Positions 44,543 to 54,240 of a stretch of 64,000 nt of DNA are shown one piece after another (positions within the stretch are counted from its first letter, which is position 1; every line of letters begins with the position of its first letter). The DNA lies in contig OZ038379.1 of assembly GCA_964036045.1 (NCBI GenBank), positions 20,546,476-20,610,475 of the forward strand, read 5' to 3'. Source of the stretch: Eutreptiella sp. 'Long Island Sound 2002' (taxonomy: Eukaryota > Euglenozoa > Euglenophyceae > Eutreptiales > Eutreptiaceae). The notes under the pieces were generated by a model that saw nothing but the letters and a program-made list of their open reading frames with translations, did not search any database and was not told the DNA's origin. A program made the position numbers and the translations under genes.

Positions 44543-46413
44543 TTAGTAGGTGGTGTGTGTGAGGGGGCCGTAGGTCCCAGCCCCTCTGTTGAAGATTCTG
44601 TCTGTCACGACGACATGTTAGAGTCTGTGCTTCCCATGGAGACGGTTTCATCGGCTCATGTAGCAAATTTGTCCTCTTCCATAAAGTTCAATGCACATAC
44701 AACCGACCTGCTGTCCTCTGACGACACATCTGAGGCCGGAGAGTCGATGAGTTGGAGGCCCAAGGACAGGGACAGGAGGGCCCTGCTTGCCCCTGTGGGC
44801 GTGTAGAAGTCCATGGCTGACTCAAACTCCGGCTGCCTGATGGGGGAGGGGAGCACCCCCCCCCCCCCCTTGCTGCAGGTGTGACCTGGGCAAAGCCCAG
44901 GTCTGCTTCACAAACCGTTGGTGTCATTTCAACACTAAATTTCATAGCAGATGCTGAGTCAACCGGAGGCGACTGCCGAAGGTCACCCGCCAGCGGGCCC
45001 ATGCATTGCAAAGCATCCCCAACGCATTACAAAGGATCCCCCATGCATTACAAAGGATCCCCCACGCATTACAAAGGATCCCCGATGCATTACAAAGGAT
45101 CCCCCATGCATTACAAAGGATCCCCCACGCCGCATTACAAAGGATCCCCCACGCATTACAAAGGATCCCCCACACATTACAAAGGATCCCCCACGCATTA
45201 CAAAGGATCCCCCATGCATTACAAAGGATCCCCCATGCATTACAAAGGATCCCCCATGCAATACAAAGGATCCCCCACGCATTACAAAGGATCCCCCACA
45301 CATGGCAAAGGATCAGTCGTGCGCACGGCGTGTCGCACACCGTAGCCGGTTTCTGTGGGAGCTTTTCTGTCTTTGTGTGCGGGGTGTACCGTGCCCGTAG
45401 TAGCATATCGTCATAGTACAGTGGGTAGTGCACACCTCCTCCATGCCACGGAGGTGGGTTCGAACCCCGGGGGGGGGGGGGGGTGAGAACCACCGAACGT
45501 CCCGAAACCCCCTCTTTTCTCTATTGGTGGTGTGTAGTATAGGGCGAGCATACCTGAAAGTGCACGGGGGCCCGGCCCCGCAGTGCGCTCCATCATCGTG
45601 GGCCGTCGCGAACCGTGGAGGCGACGGCGCCGGTTGGCAGCTCATAAACAGTTGCTGCTCTTGGTTGGTGCTGGCGGTAGGCCACTTCTACCGGCCTTGC
45701 AAAACAAGTAGTACGAGGTGGTGGGTTTGGCAGCAGCTATATCGCCACATCGGTAGCGTAGTATAGTGGAAGTGCACGGGTGCTTCGTCCCGGGGGGCGT
45801 AGGTTCGATGCCCGCTGCCAGGCGTGTAGACGATGGCGCCGGCAGCCTGCTTCTTTCCTCCCTTTGTTTATGCCGTTAGTAGGTGAGAGGAGTTTTTACA
45901 CTCTCAGTTGACACATCGTCGTGGCACTATAGTGGACAGTCACCCAGCCTTGAGTTCCCTGGGGGTAGGATCGAATCATGGGGGCTCGTAGCAGGCGGGT
46001 ATGGCGACACCGTCCATAGAAATCTCCCTCCCGTCGGCCACTTTGTTTCTATTTTTTTCCTTTCCATACCTGGGTCCTGCTGCACAGGAGTGATTGGTTT
46101 GTTCGTTGCGGTGTTTCCGCGACCCACTATGTTGGCACTCGTTCTGGCACGGGGAACGGCGACCGCACATGCACGGCTTGGGGCTCCTGGGGCTATAGTG
46201 TGTTTGTTCGTTGCAGTGTTTCTGCTCTGCCCCTGGTTCGACTAGTTGTGGGGGGTCAGCCTCATTGACCCGCTAACTCCGGCATAACCAGCCATATGAA
46301 GTCCATATGTCCATACGTAGGAGGGATGGAGTATTGTTCCTATGGCTAGGAAGCTGTGAATCAGTGTGCCAGGGGCTACTACAAGGCCCACACATGAACT
46401 CCGAACTCATGGT
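44543..46413. repeat. 1.87-kb tandem unit, copy 3
   Basis: About 1,871 bp with the same content. It shows a few private changes, such as GCAATACAAAG in one minisatellite repeat near 45,258 and CGTTGCGG in place of CGTGCGG near 46,104. It ends at CTCATGGTTA, where the sequence leaves the repeat and soon enters the (ACAT)n tract. Confidence 0.95.
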
Positions 46414-46483
46414 TATTGCAGCGATGTAGGATGTAGGAATGTTGAACTTCGCAGTTTGAGCATGATTCGAATGGAAGCCTTGG

Positions 46484-46572
46484 TACATACATACATACAT
46501 ACATACATACATACATACATACATACATACATACATACATACATACATACATACATACATACATACATACAT
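46484..46572. repeat. (ACAT)n microsatellite 3
   Basis: A pure ACAT tract of about 88 bases that abuts the (GATTT)n tail of the minus-strand LINE. Confidence 0.95.
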
Positions 46573-46602
46573 GATTTGATTTGATTTGATTTGATTTGAA
46601 AA
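46572..46602 (-). repeat. (AAATC)n 3' tail of the LINE
   Basis: Five units of GATTT on the plus strand, which read as TCAAA/AAATC on the LINE strand, between the LINE 3' region and the (ACAT)n tract. Short-repeat tails in place of poly(A) are known for several LINE clades. Confidence 0.65.
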
Positions 46603-46950
46603 ATCCGCTTTGTCTGGGTTCGGACCAGTCCCCTTCCTAGTTCCACAGCAAGCCTCCCCTACAACCTACACACCGAACACAAAGCAAATCAAATCTCTGA
46701 ACGAATGTGACTTAGCAAGGATGTGACTGTCGACTCAGGCCACTCCCTTCTGAAAGCACGTGTTATGTCGACTCAGTACATGTGTTTCCCCTTGCCTTTG
46801 TCACCCTGCTTACCCATGGATCCTCCTTTGCTTCCCTTAGCCCCAGAATAGGCATAGTGGTATGACCCATAAGTCGTGCTGGGAGCCGATGTCGATCTGT
46901 GCCTCCCAGAATCTGGCTGATACCTGTTCGCACGCCCTGAAGAGAGACGG

Positions 46951-49900
46951 TTACCAAATTTGCATGTCTAGAACAGGTTTCAGCACAGGCGGGGGAACAC
47001 CACGGGAGTGAGAGGCATCAGAAATAACCCACCCCAGTGACAGACACGACTGTTCTGTCCGCACCATAAAACGCCACAGCTGGAGTTCCGAATCCTGGCG
47101 AAGCCCCTCCCATGGCCATTGCACACCCAGGAGGCACCAATACACACCCTCCCCCCCCAGTCGTCTCCTCATTGCCTCTCTGACGACAGAATGAAGGTTC
47201 CCTTGGCATTCGCTGATCCATACGGAGGGGACTTTCGAGTGCCAGACCGTCATCTTAACTGTCCCCTTGCCACACACCAGAACATGCCCTACGTATCCTT
47301 TCCCCCTGACAGACGAGAAAAGAACCCAGAGCAGGTTGGAGGGAGTGTGACTGTCCAGATGTGCAGCTGGCGTGTGAAACCCCAGCAGCACACCTGAGTT
47401 CATTCGTGCAGTCCACTGAGAATGAAACATAGGGCACTGAAGCCGGACATTATCTGTATCGTACCCACCGTGTACCATGGAATACGCGCTCTCTAGGACT
47501 TGATAAATAAGGATATGTGGTTGACTGACACCCAATTTGGGGAGAACCAGCGAAATACCCCTAATTGGGCCTAACCCCGGCCATATGGGCCACACAGGCT
47601 TCACTGATTTCGAGGAATCAGACATGGCGGCTCCCTTCGCAGGATGACACCAGACAATGAACAGACCCGGATGTCCCAAAATCTCAACACCCCCCCATCG
47701 AAGAGCGATACGGTTACGGGGAATGCCCGCAGCCCACAGAATTTCGCAGACATGTCCAGACCAAGCAAGAACCCGCACTTTAGTAAATACGCATTCGTGG
47801 AATCTATGCTGTGTTACCGAGTGGCACCACATGGAGCACAGTGAACATTCCGCTTCTCTGTGCTGCCACTCCCACTGGTCTGCTGACGCATACACACTCC
47901 AAGCCCTTATGCGTCCCCAATGCTCTATTCCTAATGGCTGCAGCTGCACCCAGCACTTGAGCCCTGAGACCGATTCGGGTAGCACCATGCGCCATGATCT
48001 CTCCGGAGGGGCGGGTGAGCAAGAGGAAGAGACGCTGAGGAGAGCATCATCAGTTTGACTAAGCAAATGTCGTTTGAGGTCGACAATCAATCTCTCCCCC
48101 TGGAATGGAAGAATGGAATCTCTGTCCAGCCGTACATCAAGAACTGAGACCTCCTGACGCTCACCGCGCGCACCAGCTTTCGCTTCAGAGTCCATTTCTG
48201 AGTTGAACGATGATATCCAGTCATCAAGTTCCGTATCGTGCCGTGCTGGCACCCAACCCATCTGAACCGGAAGATGCGTCAAGACAAAGTGCGCGACAAC
48301 CCTGTCCATGATTGATGCAGTTTTGTCCGCCATGTCTCTGGACTGCAGCGACTGCACAGCTGACAAACAGTCAGACCACACCCAGATTTCTTTTAAGCAC
48401 ACGCCATGGGAGGAGACAAATTCGGCAATGGCAACTACCGCAGAGACAACAACAGAGGCTTCTACCAATTTGGTGCTGAGACCAATAGCAGAGAGGGATA
48501 CACTGTATTCCAGCCACACATGACCCTGACCGTCCACAACTTTTGCCGCTCCCCCCCAGCAATCCTTGAGGCTTGCATCACCAAAAACATACAAAACCGT
48601 AGGAAAAGCATCCCCCCAAGGCGGTTTCACACACCACTTAGCCCCTTGACCTGACCCGAGTTTGCGAAACTGAATGCCCAAGCTTTGGAGCCTGGACTGA
48701 ATGCGTTGAGAGTCGCTGTCAAAGCGATGTAGGCACGGGTTCGACCAGTGTGCCCACGCAGATTGGGCCAGCAGGGCGTTGGGCCCATTTAGAGACTTAA
48801 ACAGTTCATTGATGACTGTGACCCAAAGGACATGATCTGGGGCAGCTTTTCCTAGAATGGAAACTATGCAGGCACGTGGAGTATTGGGAGCCAACCCAAA
48901 GACCAGTCTGTACACCCTGCATATGGACCCTGTCACTGAACTGATTTGCACGTCCGTTGGCACATTCACACAGCAGCGAAACACAAGCCTGTTGACTACA
49001 AGTCCTTCTATCACAGTGTGTGCCACACCCACCGACACGGGCCACCCTCGCAGCCTGCTGATGACCGTTCGAGACCACCTTGTAATGACTTTTTTGACGG
49101 TAGGGAACCCTCCTAAAATATTAGCGTTTCCCCCCAGGAATTTTATGTGTTGGTGTCTACTGGTGGACCACACTGGCTTGTCGTCCCAGGCGACCGATTT
49201 GCTGACACTGCAGACTGAGCCTTGTTTGACCTGAAGTACTTGAACGTTCATTTTGGAGCTATTGTTGCGTTGTCCGACGCAGTCAATAATAACACGAAGG
49301 TGGTCGGCCACGCGCTGTCTGTCGTCTATGCTAGAAAACCCCACTGTGTCGTCTACATAGCCCAGAGAAGCAATCATTTCTACCGAGGGAGGAACACATA
49401 CCGGAACCCCAACCCCTAGTTGACGCATGGCAAGATGTATCAAATTAACCGCAAGTATGTAAAAAAGTGGATCTAAACCCCCCCCTTGAAGGACACCCTC
49501 CACTTGACAATACGACTCTGATAGGCCCAGGGCAGAAACTACGTATTGCCTGAAGGACATGTAGTGATGAACCACTTCATGCACAACGCCACGTAAAAAC
49601 GGATACGTATCAGCAACCCTCAGAATGGCTTGCCTGTTGATTTCATCAAAGGCACCAGAGAAATCCAAAAACATCGTCGTAACATCACCTCGCACCGCCA
49701 GGGATTGGGTGATCACTGTGTGTAGCATGCGGCGCAGGGCATGCGCGGAAGACCCTTTAAACCCTGCATACTGTCTACAACCAGACTCACTTGGTGCTGT
49801 GGCCAGCTGAATCAAAGGGGCATACAGTTTAGCCTGTATGCGAAATAGGGCTGAGAGAAGTTTAATAGGTCTAGTATTGACATTGACATTGTCACCCGCA

Positions 49901-50361
49901 GATTTTTTTAGTGTAAGGTGTAGAGCCGAGAAAACCTCCAAAGGCCACTGATCAAAGGGAAGTCTGAGTATCTGAGTCACTCGGAAGATGGACGCCAGCC
50001 CCATCCATTTCACTAGATTTGGTATAAAACCATCAACCCCTGCCGTCGCATTGGTCAGTTTGTGCCGGATACGCAACAGGGACTCTACTGAGACCTGCAT
50101 CACTTGTGAGAGAATCAGGTACCTGCGGGCCTCGATTGCAACAGGGGTGAGGTGCAGCACATACCTGTGGCGCATGACAGACTGAACCCACTCAGGAGGA
50201 ACAATAGTGGAACGCACAGGGTATTTCAGGACACACTCCCTGGGCAACACCTGCAGGATGTCCCTACCCGTCACCAGAGATTGAGAGGATGTGTCCGTTA
50301 CTTGATGTAACGAACAATGAACAATGAACGGGTTTGCTGCTTGTAACTTCAGCACCTTCAT
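46951..50361 (-). CDS. LINE ORF2: reverse transcriptase, RNase H, zinc knuckle
   Basis: 1,136 residues counted from the first ATG at 50,361; the frame is open back to a TGA near 50,512. RT motifs follow in order: RIRHKLTNATAGVDGFIPN, MFLDFSGAFDEIN (block A Asp), GVLQGGGLDPLFYILAVN (block B) and SLGYVDDTVGFSS (block C with both Asp, about residue 335 from this ATG). An RNase H domain follows, with VFGDASLKD, LVEASVVVSA, VWSDCLSAVQ and PARHDTELDDW..NSEMDSEA supplying Asp, Glu, Asp, His and Asp. A Cys/His cluster (CSLCSMWCHSVTQHRFHEC) follows. It stops with TAA after ILDMQIW. All catalytic residues seem present. It would copy LINE RNA into DNA at the target. The ATG overlaps a TGA of the ORF1 frame as ATGA. 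Confidence 0.88.
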   Translation of the reverse strand: MKVLKLQAANPFIVHCSLHQVTDTSSQSLVTGRDILQVLPRECVLKYPVRSTIVPPEWVQSVMRHRYVLHLTPVAIEARRYLILSQVMQVSVESLLRIRHKLTNATAGVDGFIPNLVKWMGLASIFRVTQILRLPFDQWPLEVFSALHLTLKKSAGDNVNVNTRPIKLLSALFRIQAKLYAPLIQLATAPSESGCRQYAGFKGSSAHALRRMLHTVITQSLAVRGDVTTMFLDFSGAFDEINRQAILRVADTYPFLRGVVHEVVHHYMSFRQYVVSALGLSESYCQVEGVLQGGGLDPLFYILAVNLIHLAMRQLGVGVPVCVPPSVEMIASLGYVDDTVGFSSIDDRQRVADHLRVIIDCVGQRNNSSKMNVQVLQVKQGSVCSVSKSVAWDDKPVWSTSRHQHIKFLGGNANILGGFPTVKKVITRWSRTVISRLRGWPVSVGVAHTVIEGLVVNRLVFRCCVNVPTDVQISSVTGSICRVYRLVFGLAPNTPRACIVSILGKAAPDHVLWVTVINELFKSLNGPNALLAQSAWAHWSNPCLHRFDSDSQRIQSRLQSLGIQFRKLGSGQGAKWCVKPPWGDAFPTVLYVFGDASLKDCWGGAAKVVDGQGHVWLEYSVSLSAIGLSTKLVEASVVVSAVVAIAEFVSSHGVCLKEIWVWSDCLSAVQSLQSRDMADKTASIMDRVVAHFVLTHLPVQMGWVPARHDTELDDWISSFNSEMDSEAKAGARGERQEVSVLDVRLDRDSILPFQGERLIVDLKRHLLSQTDDALLSVSSSCSPAPPERSWRMVLPESVSGLKCWVQLQPLGIEHWGRIRAWSVYASADQWEWQHREAECSLCSMWCHSVTQHRFHECVFTKVRVLAWSGHVCEILWAAGIPRNRIALRWGGVEILGHPGLFIVWCHPAKGAAMSDSSKSVKPVWPIWPGLGPIRGISLVLPKLGVSQPHILIYQVLESAYSMVHGGYDTDNVRLQCPMFHSQWTARMNSGVLLGFHTPAAHLDSHTPSNLLWVLFSSVRGKGYVGHVLVCGKGTVKMTVWHSKVPSVWISECQGNLHSVVREAMRRRLGGEGVYWCLLGVQWPWEGLRQDSELQLWRFMVRTEQSCLSLGWVISDASHSRGVPPPVLKPVLDMQIW

Positions 50362-50444
50362 GGTTTGCCCCGTGAGACCTGTTCCTGACACAGCTTTCCA
50401 GTCACTAATCGCCGTAGACCAGTATTTGGAGGACAATCTGAACT

Positions 50445-53400
50445 CTAGGGAGCGCTGCACTCTCCAGCCCTGGCCGACTGTAATGGCCTTGAGAGACGCA
50501 ACTCAGATTTCAGCTCCGAGTGGACCTCTTCAGATTTAGGACTACTCACCACCTGGTTGACGACTGAGATACACTCTCTATAGGCCTGCAGCCAGCTAGA
50601 CGCATCAGTGATGCCGAGACTCATGGCTTCCATGAGATTGGAAAAAATCACTCTGCTGTCATGGTCCCAATTGCGAGGTTCAACTGGGCGCATCAGAGAT
50701 CCTGTGGCTCCTGCCTTTGCTGTCTGACACCCTTGAATCCAAACAACTGGGTGGTCGCCAACCTCTCTCAGCCACATACCGCAGGACTGCCCCGAGACTC
50801 CTTTTATAATGCAAAAGTCCTTGGGAAGATGAACCCTCCCCTGCATGAACGCAACTCGGGCACCCAGAAACTTGAGAAGGGCAACTGACAATTTATGTGT
50901 GCGGATGTCCCTATTCCACTCACCCCCCACGATGAGCCACGACACTGGTAGCTGTTGGAGACCGAAAATCAGATGCACCAACTGTTGATTGTATAACAGT
51001 TCGTCAGACCTCTGTGCCATGTGGACGCTACCCAGGACCCCCAAGCCCCAGGCATTGTGGACCACCACAAGAAAAGAGTGGTCAGTATCCAGAAGAACAG
51101 TTTTGAACTGTGCCCAGGATGACAAAACCCAGACTTCTAGGCCTTTACCAACATCGCAGTGATCAGAGGAGCGATGCCAAAAGCCATCAATGTGTCTCCT
51201 GTCTAGCTTTTTCACAGAGCCCCAGGTTTCTTGAATGAACAGCACCTTGGCATCTGAGGTGACACGCATCTCAACCACTTCATCCCACTTGTTCCTGCGT
51301 ATTTCAACTGACCTATTTAACCCCTGAACATTAGCAGACAGGCAGCCCCACGGCAAGGCAACAGGGGTGGCAGACTCAGGAATAGGAATGGAGCTCCACG
51401 CTTGCACTTCATAGTACTGCAACGACCACTGAGGGGGGGTCCAATTGAGCCAGACATGTAACATCATGACACATTCCTGCGGGACACATCGACACAGAAC
51501 TTTTTCTGTCCGCCATCCCCGAGACAGAGGATCCCACTCAGTCACTCTGCAGACATCCTGCCACCACCCAGCAGTGTCATCCACAATCTCTTTGCGGTGT
51601 CTTGCCACTGCCTTTCCTGACTTGACTAGCACTTGGTGCTGTCGTCCCCATTGTAAAGAAATGACCACCACCCAAAGGGGAAGAACACACTCCGGTTCAA
51701 CAAAATTCACAGGGACTGGGGCCGCCAACAGGCCCATCCGGCCCAAAACAACTGCATTGGCACACATGTGAAATTTAGTATCGCCACACGCCATGGTTGC
51801 TGACCTTACGAGGGTAGCATCCGCAGGTGATGAGGGAACACCGAGCAAAGCCACGTGTCTGGACCCCACCGTTTCTACCTTCTTAGTTAAGCCTGTCCAT
51901 TGAGGACTCATGATGCGGCAAACTGACACTTTTCGATCACCGCATATCAAAACCCGATGGTGTTCAGCATCACTGCGCTCAACAGTAGGAGGGGGAACCC
52001 CGTCACTGGCCAACCGACCCCACGATGCGTCAAGGCCTAGGGCAATTGAGGACACTTTAGAGTAGTCCCCCGTTTTTAGCTTCTTACGCACTTTGTTGAC
52101 CTTGGTAAGCGTTTTGCGTTTTGAAAACTCCTCAGCCGCCCATTCAGGCACGTCGTAGAACCTATGATCTCTGTGTTTCACTGCTAGTTCTACACACTCC
52201 TTAGCCGAGACCCAGTGTTCCGGTGAGTCGTCATCCTCTCCTATCATGGTGGATTTTACTGCGGCATCGTAAACTTTGGACAGACCCCAGATGGCGTGAG
52301 CAGACACAACCTCCTTGAGTTCATCAGGCATTCCAGGCGGGGGAGAATGGAATCTAATGATCCCCCCTAACTCTCGTTGAAAGCCCCAACCCCACATGGA
52401 CATGAAGGCATGAGAGGGGGAGAAGGGCGGAAACAGACACCACACCGGGGATTGCATTTTGGACGGCGAGAGAAACAGACCTGAAACAGGTGTACTCACT
52501 GGAGCCTCTTTGGCAGGCGCAGGCTGAGGAATATGAGAGCCAATTTTTCGCAGTCCTTCAACCAGTTGTAATTCCTTCACCTCAATGAGGTCTGAGCGGC
52601 CCAATGGGTCCCTGGATGCTCTGATGCGCAAGCTGTCGCGGTACTTACCTCCCAGGATGGGATCTAGTCTGCTGGACGGAACAAACATGACAACCTCACC
52701 AAATTGGGGCAGCATGTCCCGATAGACTCTGTAGTCGAGAGACAACTGGCCGAAGGCAGCTTCACAACCCAAAAAGGAGTCAAGGGCATCAGTATGTTCA
52801 AACCCAGTGAGCAGAATAGGTTTTAAACGATCCGTGGTGGACTGCGACTTCTCAACAATAACTTTGCCCAGCCCAGACCCAGCTTGCCATTGTTGTACCG
52901 GCGGTGAAACATTATCAGAGATGGAGGCACTAGCCTGTCGTGGCTCAGCGGAGTTACTGCCCTGTGCAATGGAAGCCGTTTCATCCAGCGTTAGTGCCCT
53001 GACTACTCCCTCTACCTGCGGTTTCTTGGAGTTTTTTGGCTTGGACGGAGAGGGCTTGGACGCATCTGCACCTGAAGAAGGACTGGAAATAACGTTGCGT
53101 TTTCTATTAGCCTCTGCAGCTAGTTTGGCTTGCAGGCGATGCCCTTCCTCTTCTGCCTGCCTAAGAGGACGCATCCACTTGAGCAACGCTACCATGACAC
53201 CCTTCCAGAGCCTGCCCTCAACCGGTGTGGCTGACTTCAACCTCAGCAAAATATTACTCCTGATCCCCGAGGCTGCCAACAGCAAAACTTCAACAGGAAC
53301 ATCCTCACTGTACATCTCAGCAACCAAGGACTGAAGTTTATCTTCCTCATTGATCGAAAGATCATCAACGGTGTTGACCAGGGAGATAGCACGCAAGACA

Positions 53401-54176
53401 TCAGCGGACTCCGAACCTTGTTCCTGCGGGACTACGTCTGTGGGTTGATCTGGAGCTTCTGAGAGAGCGTCGGATTCACTAAAAATTTCCTTGTAAAAGG
53501 CTGACCAGATAGAGCGAAGTTCGGACTTGGCATTGAGACGTGCAGTGCTCCATTCGGTAAGCATGGGTCTGTCTGAGACTTTTGCAATGGTGGCCAGCAT
53601 GGCATCCAAAAGGGAGTATTTTGAGGAGATGTTTGAGAAGCTTTCCGGTACTCTCTTGGATTTGACAACCTGGCGGCAGATGTCCTTCTCAGCACCATCC
53701 GGCAACTTGCCCACCAAGGAACTCCAGGAATTAGTCTCGATATCGGGACGCAGTTTGAGGACCTCATCCAACACAGTGTTGTCAATGGACCCGGCCAGAA
53801 TACACATTGTCATGATCCTGGCCCTGACGCTGTCTGGTTGAACCCACAGGCCCACCGGTTCTTCTACAGGGTCCCCATGAGTGGGTAACCATCGCAATTT
53901 TGTAGGGGTGCCCCCTTTTTGAATGTGACCAAACTCCAGAGAAATAGTTGTCATGGGGCTGCACATGTGGAGTGGAGAGAAAACCAAAAAGATTACCTCT
54001 GTGGGACTGGTACAGGCACCGATACTCACTATCTGCATGCCCCTGGGCCTCAGGCAGTTGCGCTCTGTCTGGCATACCCCACACTTCCCACAGACGCCGA
54101 TACTCACTATCTGCGCGTCATAGATGCTGTCATTGTCGGGTGGAATTACCCTGCGAGTGATATCAGCTTTTGTCAT
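50445..54176 (-). CDS. LINE ORF1: long N-terminal region plus AP-type endonuclease
   Basis: 1,243 residues from a true ATG at 54,176 to a TAG. The first 900 residues resemble no named domain; they include a Cys cluster near residues 29-43 (CGKCGVCQTERNC), Ser/Pro- and Lys-rich linkers (SKPSPSKPKNSKKP) and helical parts, as expected of a gag-like RNA-binding protein. Residues about 946-1147 form an exonuclease/endonuclease/phosphatase-type domain: LSANVQGLN (Asn), VLFIQETWG (Glu), WLIVGGEWNRD and EVGDHPVVW (the usual SDH motif reads GDH). An endonuclease on ORF1 rather than fused to RT is unusual. The first 55 residues repeat QIVSIG twice because the 5' tandem motif is coding. Past the TAG the frame stays open 28 codons to a TGA that overlaps the ORF2 ATG. 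Confidence 0.8.
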   Translation of the reverse strand: MTKADITRRVIPPDNDSIYDAQIVSIGVCGKCGVCQTERNCLRPRGMQIVSIGACTSPTEVIFLVFSPLHMCSPMTTISLEFGHIQKGGTPTKLRWLPTHGDPVEEPVGLWVQPDSVRARIMTMCILAGSIDNTVLDEVLKLRPDIETNSWSSLVGKLPDGAEKDICRQVVKSKRVPESFSNISSKYSLLDAMLATIAKVSDRPMLTEWSTARLNAKSELRSIWSAFYKEIFSESDALSEAPDQPTDVVPQEQGSESADVLRAISLVNTVDDLSINEEDKLQSLVAEMYSEDVPVEVLLLAASGIRSNILLRLKSATPVEGRLWKGVMVALLKWMRPLRQAEEEGHRLQAKLAAEANRKRNVISSPSSGADASKPSPSKPKNSKKPQVEGVVRALTLDETASIAQGSNSAEPRQASASISDNVSPPVQQWQAGSGLGKVIVEKSQSTTDRLKPILLTGFEHTDALDSFLGCEAAFGQLSLDYRVYRDMLPQFGEVVMFVPSSRLDPILGGKYRDSLRIRASRDPLGRSDLIEVKELQLVEGLRKIGSHIPQPAPAKEAPVSTPVSGLFLSPSKMQSPVWCLFPPFSPSHAFMSMWGWGFQRELGGIIRFHSPPPGMPDELKEVVSAHAIWGLSKVYDAAVKSTMIGEDDDSPEHWVSAKECVELAVKHRDHRFYDVPEWAAEEFSKRKTLTKVNKVRKKLKTGDYSKVSSIALGLDASWGRLASDGVPPPTVERSDAEHHRVLICGDRKVSVCRIMSPQWTGLTKKVETVGSRHVALLGVPSSPADATLVRSATMACGDTKFHMCANAVVLGRMGLLAAPVPVNFVEPECVLPLWVVVISLQWGRQHQVLVKSGKAVARHRKEIVDDTAGWWQDVCRVTEWDPLSRGWRTEKVLCRCVPQECVMMLHVWLNWTPPQWSLQYYEVQAWSSIPIPESATPVALPWGCLSANVQGLNRSVEIRRNKWDEVVEMRVTSDAKVLFIQETWGSVKKLDRRHIDGFWHRSSDHCDVGKGLEVWVLSSWAQFKTVLLDTDHSFLVVVHNAWGLGVLGSVHMAQRSDELLYNQQLVHLIFGLQQLPVSWLIVGGEWNRDIRTHKLSVALLKFLGARVAFMQGRVHLPKDFCIIKGVSGQSCGMWLREVGDHPVVWIQGCQTAKAGATGSLMRPVEPRNWDHDSRVIFSNLMEAMSLGITDASSWLQAYRECISVVNQVVSSPKSEEVHSELKSELRLSRPLQSARAGECSAP

Positions 54177-54210
54177 TCTGGGACGTCGATACTCACTATC
54201 TGCACGTCAC
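54018..54210 (-). repeat. LINE 5' tandem motif, three copies
   Basis: GATACTCACTATCTGC (plus strand) occurs at 54,021, 54,099 and 54,188, 78 and 89 bp apart. Two copies lie inside ORF1 as QIVSIG and one is just upstream of its ATG. This may be the remains of repeated 5' monomers. Confidence 0.75.
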
Positions 54211-54240
54211 GACAAATCAGAATTGTAACGGCTTGACTAT

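Larger units (their letters stand above)
46572..54240 (-). mobile_element. Long, potentially recent LINE on the minus strand
   Basis: This is a two-ORF LINE about 7.6 kb long, lying antisense inside the kinase intron. Reading the minus strand: tandem 5' motifs (54,240-54,020), ORF1 with an endonuclease at its C-terminus, overlapping ORF2 with RT and RNase H, a 3' region of about 350 bp, and a 3' tail of (AAATC)n at 46,600-46,572 that runs straight into (ATGT)n. Both long frames are open throughout, unlike every other element in the window. Target-site duplications were not found. The 5' limit is uncertain. Confidence 0.8.

Noticed and set aside
50361-50460. ORF2 starting at 50,460
   Set aside because: The codon there is GTG, not ATG. 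The first ATG is at 50,361, although frameshift entry further upstream remains possible.
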